Made by a program: the position numbers and the translations under genes. From Muricoccus pecuniae (GTDB taxonomy: Bacteria; Pseudomonadota; Alphaproteobacteria; Acetobacterales; Acetobacteraceae), in the NCBI RefSeq assembly GCF_014199205.1, contig NZ_JACIJD010000017.1, positions 1-64,000 on the forward strand: a DNA stretch of 64,000 nucleotides. The letters run 5' to 3'. Shown piece by piece: positions 52,213 through 61,267 of this stretch. Below the pieces are notes generated by a model. It saw nothing but the letters and a program-made list of their open reading frames with translations, was not told the DNA's origin and made no database searches. Positions within the stretch are counted from its first letter, which is position 1; each line of letters begins with the position of its first letter.

Positions 52213-53700
52213 ATGACCGCGGCGGCCTTCATGGGCATGGTGCTGGCGCTGACCGGGCCGCTGCTCGCCGTCTCGCGGCTGGTGGGGCTGCCCACGCCGC
52301 TGCTCTTGGTGGGGGCGGGGCTGGCCGTCTCCGCGCTCCCGGGGCTGCCCCCGGGGCCGGTCGAGCCGCAGCTCCTCATCTCGCTCTTCCTGCCGCCGAT
52401 CATTTACGCCTCGGCGATCCGGGTCTCGGTCCATCTCTTCCGCTTCACCCTCGGCACGGGGGTGGCGGTCGGGATCGGGCTGGCGGCCGTGACGATCCCG
52501 GCGGTGGCCCTCGTCGCGCGGCTCATGCTGCCGGGGCTGGACTGGGCGCCGGCCCTGCTGCTCGGCATCGTCGGCACGCTCTTCGACACCCGCATCTTCC
52601 ACGAGGCCGAGGGCCGCCCTCAGGTGCCGCGCGCCGTCTCGGACGCGCTGAAGGTGCGGGAGATCGTGGCGAGGATCGCGGCGCTCGGGGCGCTTGCGCT
52701 CGTCGTGGGAGCGGTGCGGGAGGGGGCGCCGAGCCCCCTCGGCGCGGCCGGCGCCTTCGCCTGGGCGCTGGCGGCGGGCGTCGCGGCCGGATGGGCGCTC
52801 GGCCGCGCGGCCCTCTGGCTGCGCAAGCGGGCGAAGCCGGCGCCGGTGGAGATCGCCGTCTCGGTCGCGCTGCCCTATCTCTGCGCGCTGGTGGCGAACG
52901 CGCTCGGCCTCTCCCTCTCGGCGACTATCATCGCGGCGGCGCTCACCGTCTCCACCGGCGAGGTGGACCGCGAGACCGGGGAGACGCGCAGCTCCTCCGA
53001 GGCGCGGATCTCGGCGACGGCCTTCTGGGAGGAGCTGAGTCTGCTCCTCTCCGCCATGCTCTTCCTCCTCGCCGGCCGGGCGCTGCCGCGGGCGCTGGAG
53101 GCGCTGGAGAGCTGGCCGCTCTGGCAGACGGCGGGCACGGCGGCGGCGCTGGCCGCGCTGATCCTCGCCCTGCAGTTCCTCTTCTCCCTCGTCGCCGCCT
53201 GCCTGCCGGCCCCGGCCGCCGCGCTGCGGAACCGGGAGAGGGAGGCGGGGAGGGAGGTGACGCGGCTGACGGCGGCGGGGGTGATGGCCTGGGCCTGCAC
53301 GCCCTCGATCCTCGGCATCGTCGTCGCCCTCTCCGCCCCGCCGGAGATGGGGGACCGGGGCCTGACCCTCGTCGTCGCCGCCTTCCTCATCCTCGGCGGG
53401 GTGGTGGTGCAGGGGCTGACGCTCGGCGCCGCGGTGCGCGCCGCCTCCCTCGGCGACGAGGGGGAGGAGAAGCGGGAGGGCGAGCTGGCGAAGGGCGTCG
53501 CCGCAAAGGCCGCGGAGGGGGCCGCGGAAGGGGAGGAGGGAGGGCACGACGCCGTGCGCCGCGCCCTGCTCCGCCTGCGCGAGGACGACCATATCGGCGA
53601 CGAGGTGCTGCAGAAGATGCTGCGCGAGACCGATCTCAGCGCCCGCGCCGCGGAGGGGCCGGCGGCCGCGCTCCCCGGCGCCGGGCCCCCGAATCCCTGA
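52213..53700 (+). CDS. Na+/H+ antiporter, NhaP (CPA1) type
   Basis: The 495-residue product has about twelve membrane spans from the first residues (MVLALTGPLLAVSRLVGLPT) to about residue 405. LLISLFLPPIIYASAIRV corresponds to the FFxLPPI region of CPA1 exchangers, and LLGIVGTLFDTRIFHEAEGR is the following re-entrant zone, although the usual xDP proton-binding pair there is TLFDTR instead of DPVAV. The C-terminal 75 residues are a soluble, charged tail with HDAVRRALLRLREDDHIGDEVLQKML. It probably exports sodium or potassium for protons. Confidence 0.85.
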   Translation: MTAAAFMGMVLALTGPLLAVSRLVGLPTPLLLVGAGLAVSALPGLPPGPVEPQLLISLFLPPIIYASAIRVSVHLFRFTLGTGVAVGIGLAAVTIPAVALVARLMLPGLDWAPALLLGIVGTLFDTRIFHEAEGRPQVPRAVSDALKVREIVARIAALGALALVVGAVREGAPSPLGAAGAFAWALAAGVAAGWALGRAALWLRKRAKPAPVEIAVSVALPYLCALVANALGLSLSATIIAAALTVSTGEVDRETGETRSSSEARISATAFWEELSLLLSAMLFLLAGRALPRALEALESWPLWQTAGTAAALAALILALQFLFSLVAACLPAPAAALRNREREAGREVTRLTAAGVMAWACTPSILGIVVALSAPPEMGDRGLTLVVAAFLILGGVVVQGLTLGAAVRAASLGDEGEEKREGELAKGVAAKAAEGAAEGEEGGHDAVRRALLRLREDDHIGDEVLQKMLRETDLSARAAEGPAAALPGAGPPNP

Positions 53701-53703
53701 GCG

Positions 53704-55143
53704 TCAGCCCGCCTTCGCGCGCAGCGGCGGCGGCAGGACCTCCGCCGGGATCGGGCACTCGTAGGGGCGCCCGCCGCGGCGCTGGGCCAGCTCCGCCTTC
53801 GCGCGGGCGAGCAGCTCGGGGTCGCGGAAGCCGTCCAGCGCGGTGGCCGCCATCACCTTCGCCGCCTGGGCCATGCCCTTGTGCGCGTGGGCGGACCTGC
53901 CCTGGGCCACGGCCTGCCAGGTGTGGAAGGGCGTGCCCACCGCCCAGCACCCGCCCCAGGCCTGCACCGTCGGCACGATCTGGGACACGTCGCCCACATC
54001 GGTGGAGCCGGCCTGGGTGAGCGGCGTGCCGTCGAAGGGCAGCACGCCGTCATGCAGTGCCGATTCCGCCATGGCGGGGTCGGCGCCGAAGCTTGCCACC
54101 TCGGAGGCGATGTCGCCGGGGCTGAGGGAGCGGCGGATGCGGGCGGCGAGGTCGAGATCCGCCTCGTCATGCGCGGGGGCGCCGAGGCTCCCGAAGTTGC
54201 CGTGCAGCACCGTCTCCAGCGTGCGGTTTTGCAGCAGCTCCGAGCAGGCCTTGTCGATCTCGTACGACCAGCGCGTGCCGGTCATGATCGCGGCGCCCTC
54301 GGCGCAGGCGCGCACCCGCTCGAACAGGGCCTCCGCCTCGGCGACGCGGGGCGCGCGGATGAGGTAGAGCACCTCCGCCTCGGCCTGCACGACATTGGGG
54401 GACACGCCGCCCGAATTGGTGATGGCGTAGTGGACGCGGGCCTCCTGCGGCATGTGCTCGCGCAGGTAGTTCACGCCGACATTCATCAGCTCCACCGCGT
54501 CCAGCGCCGAGCGGCCGAGATGGGGCGAGCCCGCCGCATGCGCCGCCTTTCCCTGGAAGCGGAAATAGACTTGGTAGTTCGCGAGGTTGCGGACGGACAT
54601 CACGCCGTTAAAGGCGCCGGGATGCCAGGTGATGGCGGCGTCCAGCTCGTCGAAGGCGCCGGCGCGGGCCATGAAGGTCTTGCCCGATCCGCCCTCCTCG
54701 CCGGGGCAGCCGTAGTAGCGCACGCGGCCGGGGATGCCCGCCTCGCGCAGCGCATCGCGTGCGGCGACGGCGGCGAGCATCGCCCCCGCGCCGAGCAGGT
54801 TGTGCCCGCAGCCATGCCCGTTGCCGCCCGTCTCGACGGGGCGCAGCTCCGCGATCCCCGCCTCCTGCGAGAGGCCGGCCAGCGCGTCGAACTCGCCGAG
54901 GAAGCCGATCAGCGGCCCGCCCTCGCCGGCCTCGGCCATGAAGGCGGTGGGGATGCCGGCCAGGTTGCGGGTGACGCGGAAGCCCTCCGCCTCGAGCTGC
55001 GCGATCTGCGCCTCCACCGAGCGGTGCTCGGCGAAGCGCAACTCGGGCATGCCCCAAATGCGGTCGGACAGGTCGCAATAGGCGGGCGCCAGCCTCTCCA
55101 CGGCGTCGGAGAGCTGGTCGAGCGCGATGGGGTCGTTCTTCAT
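53704..55143 (-). CDS. M20-family amidohydrolase, AbgB-like
   Basis: The 479-residue product carries the M20 metal-site strings HGCGHNLLGAGAMLAAV and GCPGEEGGSGKTFMARAG, and the dimerisation segment GKAAHAAGSPHLGRSALDAV. The overall length and WGMPELRFAEHRSV match the p-aminobenzoyl-glutamate hydrolase subunit B group. Such enzymes cleave amide bonds of aminobenzoyl-glutamate or acylated amino acids in the cytosol. No AbgA partner is nearby; many relatives act alone. It converges on the antiporter gene. Confidence 0.9.
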   Translation of the reverse strand: MKNDPIALDQLSDAVERLAPAYCDLSDRIWGMPELRFAEHRSVEAQIAQLEAEGFRVTRNLAGIPTAFMAEAGEGGPLIGFLGEFDALAGLSQEAGIAELRPVETGGNGHGCGHNLLGAGAMLAAVAARDALREAGIPGRVRYYGCPGEEGGSGKTFMARAGAFDELDAAITWHPGAFNGVMSVRNLANYQVYFRFQGKAAHAAGSPHLGRSALDAVELMNVGVNYLREHMPQEARVHYAITNSGGVSPNVVQAEAEVLYLIRAPRVAEAEALFERVRACAEGAAIMTGTRWSYEIDKACSELLQNRTLETVLHGNFGSLGAPAHDEADLDLAARIRRSLSPGDIASEVASFGADPAMAESALHDGVLPFDGTPLTQAGSTDVGDVSQIVPTVQAWGGCWAVGTPFHTWQAVAQGRSAHAHKGMAQAAKVMAATALDGFRDPELLARAKAELAQRRGGRPYECPIPAEVLPPPLRAKAG

Positions 55144-55169
55144 GCCCGATCTCTACGCCCGCCTGCGCC

Positions 55170-56171
55170 TCAGGTCACCTCGACGATCAGCTTGCCGAAG
55201 TTCCGCCCGGCGAGGAGCCCGGCGAAGGCCTCGGGCGCGTTCTCCAGCCCCTGGACCCGGTCCTCCCGGTACTTCAGCGCCCCCTCCCGCAGCCAGGCGC
55301 CGCCGATGCGGGGCCAGTCCGCGAAGGCGCGGGGGTGGTCGCGCACGATGAAGCCCTGGAGCTTCAGCCGCTTGCGGACGAGGGCCATGAGGTTGGGGCC
55401 GGGGGCGGGCTCGGCGTCGTTGTACTCCGCGACCATGCCGCAGAAGGCGACGCGGGCGAAGTCGTTCAGCAGGGGGAAGACGGCCCGCTGCACGGCGCCG
55501 CCGACATTCTCGAAATAGGAGTCGATCCCCTCCGGGCAGGCGGCGGCGAGGCGATCGGCGAAGTCGGGCGCGCGGTGGTCCACGCATTCGGGAAAGCCCA
55601 GCTCCTCCCGCACGAAGGCGCATTTCTCCGGCCCGCCGGCGATGCCGACGACGCGCGCCCCCATCCGCCCGGCGATCTGCCCGGCCACGCCGCCCACGGC
55701 GCCGGAGGCGGCGGAGACGACGAAGGTCTCGCCCGGGCGCGGCGAGGCGATCTCGGTCACGCCCACCCAGGCCGTGGTGCCGGGCATGCCGAGCACGCCG
55801 AGCGCCGTGGTGACGGGGGCGGCCCCGGGGTCGAGCTTCCGCAGCCCGGCCGCCGGCACGGCGGAGAAGCGCTGCCACCCGGCCCCGCCGAGCACCCAGT
55901 CCCCGGCACCGAAGCGGCCGGTGGGGTCCTCCACCACCTGGGCGACGGACTGGCCCTCCATCACCGCCCCGATCTCCACCGGCGCGGAGTAGGACTTCGC
56001 CGCGCTCATCCGCCCGCGCATGTAGGGGTCGAGCGAGACGAAGCGGTTCCGCAGCAGCGCCTCGCCCGGGCGGGGGGAGGGGGGCGCCTCATCCACGGTC
56101 TCGAAATGCTCCGGCCCGACCCGTCCCTCCGGCCGGGCACGGAGAAGGATGCGGCGGTTGCTCTCGGTCAT
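55170..56171 (-). CDS. NADP-dependent oxidoreductase, MDR family (CurA/leukotriene-dehydrogenase-like)
   Basis: The product is 333 residues from ATG 56171. The zinc-free MDR enoyl/alkenal reductase pattern is visible: LLRNRFVSLDPYMRGRMS near the N-terminus, LGVLGMPGTTAWVGVTEI, the cofactor site VVSAASGAVGGVAGQIAG and YFENVGGAVQRAVFPLL. Relatives reduce double bonds of curcumin, alkenals or quinones with NADPH. It diverges from mobB. Confidence 0.92.
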   Translation of the reverse strand: MTESNRRILLRARPEGRVGPEHFETVDEAPPSPRPGEALLRNRFVSLDPYMRGRMSAAKSYSAPVEIGAVMEGQSVAQVVEDPTGRFGAGDWVLGGAGWQRFSAVPAAGLRKLDPGAAPVTTALGVLGMPGTTAWVGVTEIASPRPGETFVVSAASGAVGGVAGQIAGRMGARVVGIAGGPEKCAFVREELGFPECVDHRAPDFADRLAAACPEGIDSYFENVGGAVQRAVFPLLNDFARVAFCGMVAEYNDAEPAPGPNLMALVRKRLKLQGFIVRDHPRAFADWPRIGGAWLREGALKYREDRVQGLENAPEAFAGLLAGRNFGKLIVEVT

Positions 56172-56322
56172 GGGCGCCTCCTGGCCTGGGGCGCGCAGGC
56201 TGGCACCATCCGCGCGGCGGGTCACGGCTGGCGCGGCGCCGCCCCCGGCGCTACAGCCGCCCCATGATCCAGGCCGGTTCCCGCGCCCCGTCCGCCGCCA
56301 CCTCCCAGGGCACCCCCCGCCC

Positions 56323-56823
56323 ATGCGCGTGATCGGCCTTGCCGGCTGGAGCGGCGCGGGGAAGACGACGCTCCTAGCCGCCCTCATCCCCTGGCTGCGC
56401 GGCCAGGGGCTCACGGTCTCCACGATCAAGCACGCCCACCACGCCTTCGACGTGGACCGGCCGGGGAAGGACAGCCACACCCACCGCCAGGCCGGCGCCT
56501 CCCAGGTGCTCGTCTCCTCCGCGCTGCGCTGGGCGCTGATGACGGAGCTGCGCGACGCGCCGGAGCCGGAGCTGGCCGCGCTCATCGCCCATCTCGACCC
56601 CGTGGACCTCGTGCTCGTGGAGGGCTTCAAGCGCGACACGCACCCCAAGATCGAGGTCCATCGCAGCGCCAACGGCAAGCCCTGGCTTCACCCCGAGGAC
56701 CCCGCGATCCGCGCCGTGGCCTCCGACGCGCCGCCGCCCGGCGGGCTGCCCCATGCCGGGCTCGACGACATCCCCGGCATCGGCGCGCTCGTCCTCGCCC
56801 ATGCGGCGCCCTGGCCGGGATAG
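56323..56823 (+). CDS. mobB: molybdopterin-guanine dinucleotide biosynthesis protein B
   Basis: The product is 166 residues from ATG 56323. The P-loop is GLAGWSGAGKTTLL, followed by TIKHAHHAFDVDRPGKDSH and LVLVEGFKRDTHPKIEVHR, all characteristic of MobB. The protein binds GTP and assists MobA in attaching GMP to molybdopterin. The mobA gene lies 1.8 kb further on, on the opposite strand, so the two are separated by a response regulator and a Crp-type gene. Confidence 0.95.
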   Translation: MRVIGLAGWSGAGKTTLLAALIPWLRGQGLTVSTIKHAHHAFDVDRPGKDSHTHRQAGASQVLVSSALRWALMTELRDAPEPELAALIAHLDPVDLVLVEGFKRDTHPKIEVHRSANGKPWLHPEDPAIRAVASDAPPPGGLPHAGLDDIPGIGALVLAHAAPWPG

Positions 56824-57210
56824 GCCTGGAGTTGCACACCCCAAAGGTGGTTATCGCCCCGGCCAGCTAGAGCGACTGAAGTGCTAGCCCTTATTGGCCT
56901 GTCTACGTTGTATCCGGAAGCGCTTGCGGCTGGTCTTTCGGCTCCGTTTCGGTCTGATACGCACGACGGCACCTCCCCTGCATCCGTTGGAACGTTTTAC
57001 CCTACCAAGCTATCCCCGGCCTGCAAACGGACGGCGCGGCAGACCGGGAGCCTCGATGCTGGGATGCGCAACCGTGGTGACAGGCTTCCCGGGGGCGGCT
57101 GGGCTGGTTGTACGAATTCGTACATCGTCGGCCAGGTCCCGCTACGCCATCCATTCAGGCGCAGGACCACGGCCCCAGGGGCCGAGCTGGGCTGACCGTC
57201 TCAGGGTCGG
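56824..57210. other. intergenic region, no gene recognised
   Basis: About 390 bp of less GC-rich sequence between mobB and the response regulator gene. Open frames on both strands give basic, unrecognised peptides without ribosome binding sites. No repeat, hairpin or RNA gene was recognised. Confidence 0.45.
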
Positions 57211-57699
57211 TCAGGCGCTCCGGGCGGCTGGCAGGTCCATCGATTCCCGCTGCGCCGCCACTCTCGACACGGCCTGGAGCAGGGCCGCGCCGCGGCAGGG
57301 CTTCACGACCAGCGGAGCATCGAGGTGGCGGCCTCTATCGCAGTCCGTCTCGTAGCCCGTCGCGAAGAGGAAGGGCACGCCGATCGCGGCGAGCGCGTCC
57401 GCCACGGGCGTGACCCGCTCGCCCTGGAGGTTGACGTCGAGCACGGCCACCGAGATCCCCCCGTCCGAGGCGGCGGCCTCGATCAGCGAGACGGCATCGG
57501 CCACGCTCGGCACGGGTCCGAGGACTTCCCACCCCGCCGTGCGGAGGTCATCGGCGATGTCCTCGGCAATGAACCATTCGTCCTCCACCACGAGCACGCG
57601 TCGGGGGAGAGGGGAACCGGGGCTCCGGCCGGCGCGGCTGGTTTCCGGTGCATGAACCACGCTCGGCACGAGCGCGAGGTCGGGGAGAGGCACGTCCAT
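57211..57699 (-). CDS. single-domain response regulator
   Basis: About 162 residues from ATG 57699. After a proline-rich N-terminal extension of about 40 residues comes a receiver domain: RRVLVVEDEWFIAEDIADDL with the acidic pocket, the phosphoacceptor aspartate in VAVLDVNLQGE, FLFATGYE (conserved threonine position) and the lysine in PLVVKPC. No output domain follows, so it acts as a phosphorelay carrier or through protein contact, as CheY- or DivK-like proteins do. It diverges from the Crp/Fnr gene. The cognate kinase is not in the window. Confidence 0.88.
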   Translation of the reverse strand: MDVPLPDLALVPSVVHAPETSRAGRSPGSPLPRRVLVVEDEWFIAEDIADDLRTAGWEVLGPVPSVADAVSLIEAAASDGGISVAVLDVNLQGERVTPVADALAAIGVPFLFATGYETDCDRGRHLDAPLVVKPCRGAALLQAVSRVAAQRESMDLPAARSA

Positions 57700-57909
57700 G
57701 GGAACGGAACCTACCGGTCCTTCCGCCGCGCCACTGTCCGGTAGCGTACGACATGGGAGCCGGAACCGGGGCGTGGAAGAAAGGAGAGGAACGTACATCA
57801 CCGTACAGACGCTCCGGGCGTCCCTGGCCTAAGGGCACGGCGTTCTTAACGTTGCGGTGCCGGCGCTGGTCAGTCTCGCGCACCTCCCTGAGTCACGGAC
57901 GCCGCGCTG

Positions 57910-58641
57910 TTGCCTCCCCATTCCCATCCGCGCAACCGCCTGCTCGCGGCGCTCGGCGCCCAGGAACTCGCCGCCCTGGCGCCGCACCTCGTTCCGGTGG
58001 AGCTGAGCATGCGGGCGACGCTGCACCTGCCGGGGCAGCCGATCACCGAGGTGTTCTTCCCCGAGAGCGGCTACGTCTCGATGGTCGCGCATATCGAGGA
58101 TGGGGACCTCGCCGAGGTTGGCCTCGTCGGCCGCGAGGGCTTCATCGGCCTGCCCATCCTCCTCGGCGCGGACCGCGAGGACATCGAGGCGATGGTGCAG
58201 AGCCCCGGAGCGGCGCTCAGGATGGATGCCGCGCGCTTCCGCGACCTGCTCGACGGGGTGCCGGGCCTGCGGGAAATCCTGCTCCGCTACGCCCTCGTCT
58301 ATCACGGGCAGGTCGCGCGGACGGCGGCGTGCAACGGCCATCACAGCGTCAGCCAGCGCCTCGCCCGCTGGCTGCTCATGGCCCATGACCGCTCGGACGG
58401 GAACAGCTTCCCCGTCACCCACGAGCTTCTCTCCCACATGCTCGCCGTGCGACGCGCGGGGGTGACGGTGGCTGCCGGGCAGCTCCGGACGGCCGGGCTG
58501 ATCCGCTACGAGGGCGGGCGCATCCACATCACGAATCGCCAGGGCCTGGAGAGCGCGTCCTGCGAGTGCTACGGCATCGTCCGCCGCAGCTTCGACGAGC
58601 TGCTGGACGGGACGGCCAGGCGGAAGCCAGGGGGGTCATAG
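57910..58641 (+). CDS. Crp/Fnr-family transcriptional regulator
   Basis: The product is 243 residues from TTG 57910. Residues about 20-130 form the cyclic-nucleotide-binding-like barrel (LHLPGQPITEVFFPESGYVS and MVAHIEDGDLAEVGLVGREG). Residues about 145-220 form the helix-turn-helix domain, with VSQRLARWLLMAHDR and HELLSHMLAVRRAGVTVAAG. The Fnr iron-sulfur cysteines are absent from the N-terminus. This type often responds to stress or signals from a two-component system; the divergent receiver gene is an obvious neighbour. The last six bases overlap mobA. Confidence 0.9.
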   Translation: MPPHSHPRNRLLAALGAQELAALAPHLVPVELSMRATLHLPGQPITEVFFPESGYVSMVAHIEDGDLAEVGLVGREGFIGLPILLGADREDIEAMVQSPGAALRMDAARFRDLLDGVPGLREILLRYALVYHGQVARTAACNGHHSVSQRLARWLLMAHDRSDGNSFPVTHELLSHMLAVRRAGVTVAAGQLRTAGLIRYEGGRIHITNRQGLESASCECYGIVRRSFDELLDGTARRKPGGS

Positions 58642-59256
58642 GGGCCGCCCCTCCGCCGCGCGCTCCAGCGCGGCCAGCTCCTCCGGCGTATTCGCGTTGA
58701 GAAAGGGGTCGCCCGGCCATTCCACGGCGACCGCGCCGTGGCGCGCGGCCCATCGGCCCACCTTGCCCTCCCCCGCGAGGAGCGCGGCGCGCAGGTCGTC
58801 GCGCAGCGCGACGGACCATAGCGCGACCGGCGGATGCGCCCTCCCGGCCGAGGCGGCATGGGCGACCGGCGCCCCCGCCGCGTGCAGCCGGGCGGCGAGG
58901 TCCGGTGGGATCAGAGGCGTGTCGCCCGGCACGGAGAGCACCCAGCCCAGGCCGAGCCGCGCGGCGTGCTCCATTCCCGCCAGCACGCCCGCCAGCGGGC
59001 CGGGATAGCCGGGAAAGGGGTCCGCCAGCACGGGCAGGCCCGGCGCGGCACCGGCGAAGCGGGCGGGGTCGCCATTCGCGCTGATGGCCAGCGCCGCGGC
59101 CTGCGGCGCCAGGCGCTCCAGCAGCAGGGCGAGCATCGGGCGCCCACCCAGGGACCCATGCAGCGGCAGGAGGGTCTTGTCCCCGCCGCCCATGCGCCGC
59201 GCCAGCCCGCCCGCGAGGACGAGGCCGAGCGTCAGCGGGGTGTCAGCCCCGTCCAC
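58636..59256 (-). CDS. mobA: molybdenum cofactor guanylyltransferase
   Basis: About 206 residues from GTG 59256; no ATG is placed suitably. The nucleotidyltransferase motif is LGLVLAGGLARRMGGGDKTL, followed by ADPFPGYPGPLAGVLAGMEH and VLSVPGDTPLIPPDLA, which is MobA. It joins GMP from GTP to molybdopterin. The start lies inside the end of the 132-residue membrane protein gene (14 bp overlap), making a coupled string gabT, membrane protein, mobA. Confidence 0.9.
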   Translation of the reverse strand: MDGADTPLTLGLVLAGGLARRMGGGDKTLLPLHGSLGGRPMLALLLERLAPQAAALAISANGDPARFAGAAPGLPVLADPFPGYPGPLAGVLAGMEHAARLGLGWVLSVPGDTPLIPPDLAARLHAAGAPVAHAASAGRAHPPVALWSVALRDDLRAALLAGEGKVGRWAARHGAVAVEWPGDPFLNANTPEELAALERAAEGRPL

Positions 59257-59641
59257 GCAGGGCGAGCGGGCGCATGAGGAAGACGGTGCCCCAGCCCCAG
59301 GCCGCGCCCGCCAGCGGCAGCACCCAGGGCGGGATGCCGCGTGGCAGGTGCTGCGGCACAAAGTAGGCCGCCGCCACCCCCGCCGCCGCGCCGATGGCGA
59401 GGTCCGGCAGGCGGGTGAGGCGGAGCAGGAGGGCGAGCCCGACCCCGCCCGCCGCCCCGAGAAGGGCGAGCCAGACCACCACGGGCAGGCCGTAGGGGCC
59501 CGGCGCTATGGAGAAGGCGGCGCGCGGCATCACCCGGGCGACGTGATGCAGGAGGAAGAGCGTGGGGTCGCGGAAGAGGAGCACGCCCAGCGCCCCGCAG
59601 GGCGCCCCGTAGAGGAGCGCCCGCCGCAGGCTCTCGATCAC
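59243..59641 (-). CDS. small membrane protein between gabT and mobA
   Basis: About 132 residues if started at GTG 59641, which overlaps the gabT stop as GTGA. Four hydrophobic segments are visible (GAPCGALGVLLF, VVVWLALLGAAGGVGLALLL, AIGAAAGVAAAYFV and VLPLAGAAWGWGTVFLMRPL). No known family is recognised. Its coupling to gabT upstream and mobA downstream says it is expressed, but the neighbours give no consistent function. Confidence 0.7.
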   Translation of the reverse strand: MIESLRRALLYGAPCGALGVLLFRDPTLFLLHHVARVMPRAAFSIAPGPYGLPVVVWLALLGAAGGVGLALLLRLTRLPDLAIGAAAGVAAAYFVPQHLPRGIPPWVLPLAGAAWGWGTVFLMRPLALRGRG

Positions 59642-60987
59642 GCCGTGGCACGTTCCGCCACGCACTCGCGCAGCGCCTCGCCCAGTTTGTCCATGCCCTC
59701 GTTCACCAGCGCGTCGGAGGTGGTGAGGGGGCAGAGGAAGCGGATGACATTGGCGCGCACGCCGCAGGAGAGGAGGACGAGCCCCTTCTCCGCGGCCTTG
59801 GCCACGAGGGCGCGGGTCAGGTCGGGGTCGGGCCGGTCGGCATCGCCGTCGGCCACCAACTCCATCGCCACCATGCCGCCGACCTGGCGGATGTCGCCGA
59901 TCACGCCGGTGAGGCTGTTGCTCGCCTGCAATTCCCGGATGCGGGAGACGATGAGGTCGCCGATGTGGTTGGCGCGCTCGATCAGCCCCTCCTCCTCGAT
60001 CACGTCGAGCACCGCATTCGCCGCGGCGCAGCCGAGCGGCGAGCCGCCATAGGTTCCGCCGAGCCCGCCCGGGCCGGGGCTGTCCATGATGGAGGCGGTG
60101 CCGGAGACGGCCGAGAGGGGGAAGCCGCCGGCCAGCGACTTCGCCATGGTCACGAGGTCCGCCTTCACCCCCGTGTGCTCCATCGCGAACATCTTGCCCG
60201 TGCGCGCGAAGCCCGTCTGGACCTCGTCGGCGATCAGCAGCATGCCGTACTTGTCGCAGATGGCGCGCAGCCCCTGCATCAGCTCCGGCTGCGCCTGGTA
60301 GAAGCCGCCCTCGCCCTGCACGGGCTCGATGATGATGGCGGCGATCCGGTTCGGATCGATGTCCGCCTTGAACAGCGTCTCGATCGCCTCCAGCGTGTCC
60401 GCCACCTCCTTGCCGTGATAGGCGACGGGGAAGGGCAGGTGGTAGATGTCGGCCGGCATCGGGCCGAAGCCCACCTTGTACGGCACGACCTTGCCGGTGA
60501 GCGCCATGCCGAGCAGCGTGCGGCCGTGGAAGGCGCCGGAGAAGGCGATCACCCCCGGGCGGCCCGTATGGGCGCGGGCGATTTTCACCGCGTTCTCCAC
60601 CGCCTCGGCGCCCGTCGTGAGGAACACGGTCTTGGCCGGGCCGCGCACGGGGGCGATGGCGTTCAGCCGCTCGGCGAGGCGGACATAGCTCTCATAGGGC
60701 GTCACCTGCACGCAGGTGTGGGAGAAGTTCTCCAGCTGCGCCTGCACGGCGGCCTTCACCCTGGGATGCAGGTGGCCCGTGTTCAGCACGGCGATGCCGC
60801 CGGCGAAGTCGATGTAGCGCTTGCCCTCGACATCCGTGATCTCGGACCCCTCCGCCCGCGCCGCGAAGACGGGCAGGGAGGAGGAGAGGCCGCGCGGCAC
60901 GGCGGCCTCCTTGCGCGCCTGGAGCGTGCTGTTGCGCGGGCCCTCCTGGATCGGAGCGGTAGCCTCGCCTGAGATCGTGGTGCCCAT
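59638..60987 (-). CDS. gabT: 4-aminobutyrate aminotransferase (class III)
   Basis: The product is 449 residues from ATG 60987. It opens with LQARKEAAVPRGLSSSLPVF and DVEGKRYIDFAGGIAVLNTG, the GabT pattern. Cofactor and substrate sites appear in VFLTTGAEAVENAVKIARAH, SGAFHGRTLLGMALTGKV, EPVQGEGGFY, IADEVQTGFARTGKMFA and the PLP lysine in LVTMAKSLAGGFP. The enzyme transfers the amino group of GABA to 2-oxoglutarate, giving succinate semialdehyde. A semialdehyde-dehydrogenase-type gene lies across the divergent region, separated by a ThDP enzyme. Confidence 0.95.
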   Translation of the reverse strand: MGTTISGEATAPIQEGPRNSTLQARKEAAVPRGLSSSLPVFAARAEGSEITDVEGKRYIDFAGGIAVLNTGHLHPRVKAAVQAQLENFSHTCVQVTPYESYVRLAERLNAIAPVRGPAKTVFLTTGAEAVENAVKIARAHTGRPGVIAFSGAFHGRTLLGMALTGKVVPYKVGFGPMPADIYHLPFPVAYHGKEVADTLEAIETLFKADIDPNRIAAIIIEPVQGEGGFYQAQPELMQGLRAICDKYGMLLIADEVQTGFARTGKMFAMEHTGVKADLVTMAKSLAGGFPLSAVSGTASIMDSPGPGGLGGTYGGSPLGCAAANAVLDVIEEEGLIERANHIGDLIVSRIRELQASNSLTGVIGDIRQVGGMVAMELVADGDADRPDPDLTRALVAKAAEKGLVLLSCGVRANVIRFLCPLTTSDALVNEGMDKLGEALRECVAERATA

Positions 60988-61136
60988 GGATCGGATGTCC
61001 CTCGCGCAATGCCGGGAAGGTGCGCCGGGCGCCGCGCGGCGGCAAGGCTCGCACGGGGCGGCGCGCGGTATTTCCTGCCGCATCCCGGGCGGGCGGCGGC
61101 GTTCCCTGCCGTTCTCCGGCACCGGGCGCGCGGGCC

Positions 61137-61207
61137 GTGCCCGCGTGAGAGGTGAGGCCGTGCCCGCGTGAGATGGTGCGGCTGCGCCCGCGTGAGAGGG
61201 GGCGGCT
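61137..61207. repeat. three direct repeats of 23-24 bp in the gabT / ThDP-enzyme control region
   Basis: Units at 61137-61159, 61160-61183 and 61184-61207 share CCCGCGTGAGA near the front, with more divergent ends. They lie head to tail 61 bases before the start of the ThDP enzyme gene and could bind a regulator several times or simply be a slippage product. Confidence 0.75.
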
Positions 61208-61267
61208 TGCGGCGCTCCCGTGCCGCGCGCAACCTGCGCCGCCTTTGCCCCGGGGGAGTCGATCGAC

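Noticed and set aside
56881-57210. Small basic protein frames upstream of the response regulator
   Set aside because: No ribosome binding site, no family resemblance, and composition typical of random open frames.
57760-57800. General-stress (EcfG-type) promoter GGAAC-N17-CGTT between the response regulator and the Crp gene
   Set aside because: GGAAC is present but the -10 reads CGCT at the right spacing, so the match is incomplete.
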